Position numbers and translations under genes: made by a program | In this document: in pieces, positions 61,601 through 64,000 of the stretch | Layout of the letters: the number at the start of each line of letters is the position of its first letter | Position numbering within the stretch: position 1 is the first letter of the stretch | Notes under the pieces: model-generated | What the model saw: the letters and a program-made list of their open reading frames with translations, nothing else | Told to the model about the DNA's origin: nothing | Databases searched by the model: none | Assembly: GCA_005879805.1 (NCBI GenBank) | Contig: VBKL01000046.1 | Location: 1 to 64,000 of the forward strand | Reading direction: 5' to 3' | Origin: Deltaproteobacteria bacterium | GTDB taxonomy: Bacteria; Myxococcota; Myxococcia; Myxococcales; 40CM-4-68-19 | Length of the DNA stretch: 64,000 bases

Positions 61601-63351
61601 ATGGAACGACGCGCAGCGAGGGCATGTTCGGCGGCCCCGGCGACGACTGGATCTACGACGGTGACGGCCACGACGGCGGCCTCTTCGGCGACAACGGGAA
61701 CGTCTTCGACCTCCTCGCCGGGCTCGATCCGGTCGGCGGCGACGACGTCCTCGGTGGCGGCCCGGGCCAGGACGGCCACTTCGGCGAAGGCGGCGACGAC
61801 ATCATGCTGATGTCCGAAGGCAGCAACAAGTTCTTCGGCGATTACGGATTCGACTGGGTCACGCAGCGCGGCTGGCAGGTCCCCGCCGACATCGAGCTCG
61901 ATCTGGTGGCCATCCCCGGAGTCCTGCTGAACTTCAACGACCTCCGGAACCGGTATCGGCTCGTGGATGGCGCCTCGGGTTGGGACCTCGACGACCACAT
62001 CCGCGGGGATAGCCGCGTGGACGATCCTACCGTCGCCCCGGAACTTCAGAACCTGCCGGGCATGGAACTGACAACCGCGGGTGCGGCGAAGATCGCCGGA
62101 TTGACGCAGCTGGTGGGGCCGACGGGATTCAACATCACGCTTCCCTGGAAAGCCGGCAACATCCTCCTCGGCGGCGCCGGCCGCGACCTCATCGAAGGCA
62201 AGGGCGGCGACGACCTCATCGACGGCGACCGGTGGCTGGACGTCCAGCTCATCGCGACGCTCAACGACGGGACGGTGAAGGCGGTCTGGGATCCGCGCGA
62301 CCTGATCGACGATGTGTTCGCGGATCCGCAGCGGCTCAATCCGGGGAACATCCAGATCCAGCGCACGATCCGGGTCGGGGCCCCCGCCATCGACACGGCC
62401 GTGTTCTCCGGCAACCGCGGCGAGTACGACATCACGCGAAACGCGAATGGATCCGTCACCGTCGCACACGCAAGGCCTGCCCTGGCCAACCTCATCACCC
62501 ACAACGGCAGCGACACGCTCTTGAACATCGAAGTGCTGCAGTTCGCGGACGGGTCCGTGGTTGCGCCGGGAGCTGCCGTCGCCGCCGTACCGAACGTCAT
62601 CAACTTGACGCAGGCACAGGCGACCACTCAGCTCACGACAGCCCGTCTCGCCCTCGGGACGGTCACCACCGCGTCCAGCACCTCGATCCCGGCAGGCCGG
62701 GTGATCAGCACCGATCCGGTTGTCGGCACCTTCGAGTTCTTCCAGTTCGCGGTGAACCTGGTCGTCTCGAGCGGTCTGCCCCCGGGCACGCCGCCGCCGT
62801 CGGTGTCGATCGCGTCTCCTGCGGTCGGGGCAAACCTGACCGGAACGGTGAACGTCACGGCGAGCGTGGCGAGCCCGATGGCCGGAGTGCAGTTCTTCGT
62901 CGACGGGAATTCGCTCGGCGCCGAAGACACGACCGCGCCGTTCAGCGTGTCGTGGAACACGACGACGGTCGAGAACGGCCTGCACATCTTGTCGGCGCAG
63001 GCCCGTAACGCCGCCGGGGCCACGTTCGTCTCGTTCGACACCCCCGTCAACGTCACGAACGACCGGACTCCACCGACCGTGTCGATCACCTCGCCTGGTA
63101 ACGGCGGAATCGTCACTGGAAGCAAGGTCACGGTATCGGCGACGGCGGCGGACAACGTCGGGGTGGTGGGCGTTCAGTTCCTGCTCAACGGCACTCCGAT
63201 CGGGGCCGAAGCCACGACCGCCCCTTACACCGTGAGATGGAACACGAATCAGAGAGGTGGGATCACCGGCAGTCAGGCGTTGTCCGCGCGCGCTCGTGAT
63301 GCGGCCGGAAACGTGACCACCTCCGCTGTCGTGAACGTGGTCGTGCAATGA
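58642..63351 (+). CDS. Secreted heme peroxidase with RTX, PASTA and Ig-like domains
   Basis: 1569 residues with a signal peptide (LLSQVLLLALYPVASAHAQ). Residues ~20-860 are an animal-type (peroxinectin-like) heme peroxidase: distal His220 in FFDHGLDL, the helix VHNLFHAEHNRLV near residue 485 and proximal His581 in RLGHSML. Residues ~885-1060 and ~1177-1195 carry RTX GGxGxDxxx calcium-binding nonapeptides. A PASTA domain (about 1315-1380, VPNVINLTQAQATTQL) and two Ig-like domains (about 1388-1569) follow. Such bacterial peroxidases oxidise phenolics or halides and are often exported by type I systems; here an N-terminal Sec signal is also present. No secretion ABC genes are in the window. Confidence 0.9.
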   Translation: MSLTRMSSRSHWRNAVLLSQVLLLALYPVASAHAQTAPVGQGFPIDAGDLRFIFHAIEGAQFHAAGGVLLGPGPNQVNLNGAPDPQLPVGLRTVDGTMNNLVQIPDQHLFGSADRLFPRLTTPRFRPAEQGTSYADKTDTNVFDSQPRIISNLVVDQSAQNPAAAAAAAHPCGSGGFVCSDPSPPDADSGALFIPNITPDFGLSAPFNLMFVFFGQFFDHGLDLVTKGGSGTVIMPLQPDDPLFVPGSPTNFMAMARGQNQPGPDGILGTADDIQETMNTTTPWVDQNQTYTSHPSHQVFLRQYVMTGGRPLPDGKVLDGGHCAPRGTGIPGDEICNIGNWAEVKAQAATKLGIQLTDPDVFDVPLIATDPYGHFKPGPRGFPQIVRPGNVLVEGNPTANAGAGITIPADALRTGHGFLNDIAHNAVPNPGLVGVRDGVYCDFRNPACTTARGTYDGDVLDAHFVTGDGRGNENIALTTVHNLFHAEHNRLVHEMDKLINQLLTPAEVTAWKAVDPASGWGYGERLFQAARFGTEMQYQHLVFEEFARKIQPLINPFLGGITSIDAAISAEFAHTVYRLGHSMLPERVGRTNVDGSVNDVRLLTAFLNPALYNDGGPAGPLTAADAAGSIIRGTVRQIGNELDEFVTSSVRNTLVGQPLDLPAINIARGRSEGVPGLNQARQQFFTATRDAAIRPYANWAEFKLGLRHAESLENFVAAYATHPSVTGEPTVAGKRAAARVLIAANDPILFAPAATSGVDNIDFWPGGMAEKPSVFGGLLGSTFNFVFEHQLEKLQDGDRFYYLQRTDGLNFRFSLEGNSLAELAKRNTTVRGTMDNVFNTADFIFDARSTPGVVDPATGISLLALGDGTIQFFDPLHGGKNIVFDGGPGNEKFRGDVGDDTLIGNDGNDRLDGAEGNDTLIGGNGDDVLFGDNGDDVLKGGPGNDALSGGPGFGGDILIGGEGNDFLLGGDDGVEYFGGPGNDIIIDGTTRSEGMFGGPGDDWIYDGDGHDGGLFGDNGNVFDLLAGLDPVGGDDVLGGGPGQDGHFGEGGDDIMLMSEGSNKFFGDYGFDWVTQRGWQVPADIELDLVAIPGVLLNFNDLRNRYRLVDGASGWDLDDHIRGDSRVDDPTVAPELQNLPGMELTTAGAAKIAGLTQLVGPTGFNITLPWKAGNILLGGAGRDLIEGKGGDDLIDGDRWLDVQLIATLNDGTVKAVWDPRDLIDDVFADPQRLNPGNIQIQRTIRVGAPAIDTAVFSGNRGEYDITRNANGSVTVAHARPALANLITHNGSDTLLNIEVLQFADGSVVAPGAAVAAVPNVINLTQAQATTQLTTARLALGTVTTASSTSIPAGRVISTDPVVGTFEFFQFAVNLVVSSGLPPGTPPPSVSIASPAVGANLTGTVNVTASVASPMAGVQFFVDGNSLGAEDTTAPFSVSWNTTTVENGLHILSAQARNAAGATFVSFDTPVNVTNDRTPPTVSITSPGNGGIVTGSKVTVSATAADNVGVVGVQFLLNGTPIGAEATTAPYTVRWNTNQRGGITGSQALSARARDAAGNVTTSAVVNVVVQ

Positions 63352-63403
63352 CGTGATCCGTGTGGGCAGCCTGCCGCCGAGGCTGGCAGCTGTCGAACGA
63401 GTG

Positions 63404-63431
63404 GGGCCGGGCACGATTCCGTGCCCGGCCC
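63404..63431. terminator. Hairpin terminator after the peroxidase
   Basis: GGGCCGGGCACG and CGTGCCCGGCCC form a 12-bp perfect stem around ATTC, 52 bp after the peroxidase stop and 57 bp before the next start. No T-run follows. Confidence 0.65.
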
Positions 63432-63488
63432 GCTCGCAACGCGAAAGATGAGCTCAACAACTTTTGGGAACCGAAAGGTAAGGGTGCC

Positions 63489-64000
63489 ATGGACAACATC
63501 GGACTTAGACGAATCGCAACCCTGTTTGCTGGCGCAGTCTCTTGCGTGGCGATGACGAGCGATGTCGGCGCAGCCAGGCCGCTAGGATTCCCGGCGCACC
63601 TCGTCGCCAGATCCATCAGCGTGTCGGGCCCCGAAGACACGGGCCGCATCGAGATCTACGTCGAGCGGTGGTCGACTGACGAAGAGCTCGACAACCTGCT
63701 CGGAACGCTCGAGAAGGGCGGACCCGGCGAGCTGCTCGAGGTCCTGGAACGGCAGCGGGTCCGCGCAGGCGTCGTCCTGATGCCGGGAGTCCAGACCCAC
63801 GGCGAGAGGGCGCGCATGCGAACGCCGAAAAATCTCCAGTTCGCCCGGGAGATCATCACCCCGGCCGGACGCCAGCTGATCCTGGCCTCCGACGAACGCT
63901 TGGGGCTGGGCGCGACGCGGCTCGATGCCCGCAAGGAAATCTACGAGTTCACCCTGATGGACATTCGATTCGGGCCGGACGGAACGGGCGTCGGCAAGGT
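63489..64000 (+). CDS. Secreted protein of unknown function, 3'-truncated by window edge
   Basis: The frame from ATG 63489 is open for 170 codons to the window end. It has a signal peptide (TLFAGAVSCVAMTSDVGAA) and a mature part containing RSISVSGPEDTGRIEIYVER, ELLEVLERQRVRAGVVLMPG and GRQLILASDERLGLGATRLD. No family is recognised. The preceding hairpin at 63404 suggests independent transcription, but a link to the peroxidase is possible. Confidence 0.7.
   Translation, partial: MDNIGLRRIATLFAGAVSCVAMTSDVGAARPLGFPAHLVARSISVSGPEDTGRIEIYVERWSTDEELDNLLGTLEKGGPGELLEVLERQRVRAGVVLMPGVQTHGERARMRTPKNLQFAREIITPAGRQLILASDERLGLGATRLDARKEIYEFTLMDIRFGPDGTGVGK

Noticed and set aside
61297..62230. Glycine/aspartate codon repeats as a tandem DNA repeat or CRISPR
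   Set aside because: They are RTX nonapeptide codons within the peroxidase; no spacer structure or identical repeat units.
58624..63414. 1596-codon minus-strand open frame opposite the peroxidase
   Set aside because: No signal, domain or start; composition mirrors the peroxidase codons, so it is a shadow.

Overview
The window is about 64 kb of high-GC bacterial chromosome with strong GC at third codon positions. Gene content suggests a soil- or sediment-type Myxococcota/deltaproteobacterial relative: ECF42-type sigma factors paired with DGPF proteins, a PadR-linked ADOP-type permease, many lipoproteins with beta-propeller or PPC domains, a PilZ protein and a myxobacterial-looking pilin fragment. 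An acidobacterial origin cannot be excluded, because ADOP permeases are common there. I see no rRNA, tRNA, CRISPR array, insertion sequence or prophage.

Layout. 1-9.0 kb (minus): a TPR-like fragment, a cupin, a branched-chain amino acid/amide-type ABC operon (amidase, LivK, LivH, LivM, LivG, LivF), small secreted and zinc-ribbon proteins, PanE. 9.1-11.0 kb (plus): SohB peptidase and a stand-alone 5'-3' exonuclease. 11.2-15.0 kb: two DGPF + ECF42 sigma pairs pointing at each other around msrB. 15.0-20.1 kb: a CaCA exchanger, a secreted DJ-1/PfpI-like protein, a PadR regulator and an 877-aa ADOP permease; two matching inverted repeats are likely PadR operators. 20.1-22.9 kb: a hybrid histidine kinase and a secreted DUF5666-like protein. 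22.9-31.9 kb (minus): a tight operon of lipoprotein, FKBP, CaiB-type CoA-transferase, crotonase-fold protein, iron/organic-anion-type ABC importer, MmgE/PrpD protein and SDR, which reads as uptake and CoA-dependent breakdown of an unidentified organic acid. 32-39.5 kb: a large PPC-domain lipoprotein, hydrolase, PilZ, GNAT, CAP protein, a secreted HExxE protein and a broken pilin. 39.6-46.9 kb: a possible RelE-like protein, an M13 peptidase, a molybdopterin oxidoreductase, a pentapeptide-repeat protein, a membrane protein and a phosphoesterase-CuA chimera. 47-53.7 kb: an ECF sigma/anti-sigma pair, a cupredoxin-like lipoprotein, two beta-propeller proteins and a radical SAM enzyme. 53.8-57.0 kb: KdgT-type permease, four-carbon acid sugar kinase and PdxA2, which fit threonate/erythronate catabolism to DHAP. 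57.1-64 kb: another ECF sigma factor, a long non-coding stretch, a 1569-aa secreted heme peroxidase with RTX, PASTA and Ig-like domains, and the start of another secreted protein.

A recurring oddity is that at four places the sequence jumps from the middle of one gene to the middle of the next or of the same gene (about 2.49, 5.41, 39.27 and 45.97 kb). Each jump loses what looks like roughly 200-300 bp, including a Walker A motif, a signal peptide, a pilin helix and the first half of a cupredoxin. This looks more like collapsed assembly gaps than biology, and annotation near those points should be treated with care.
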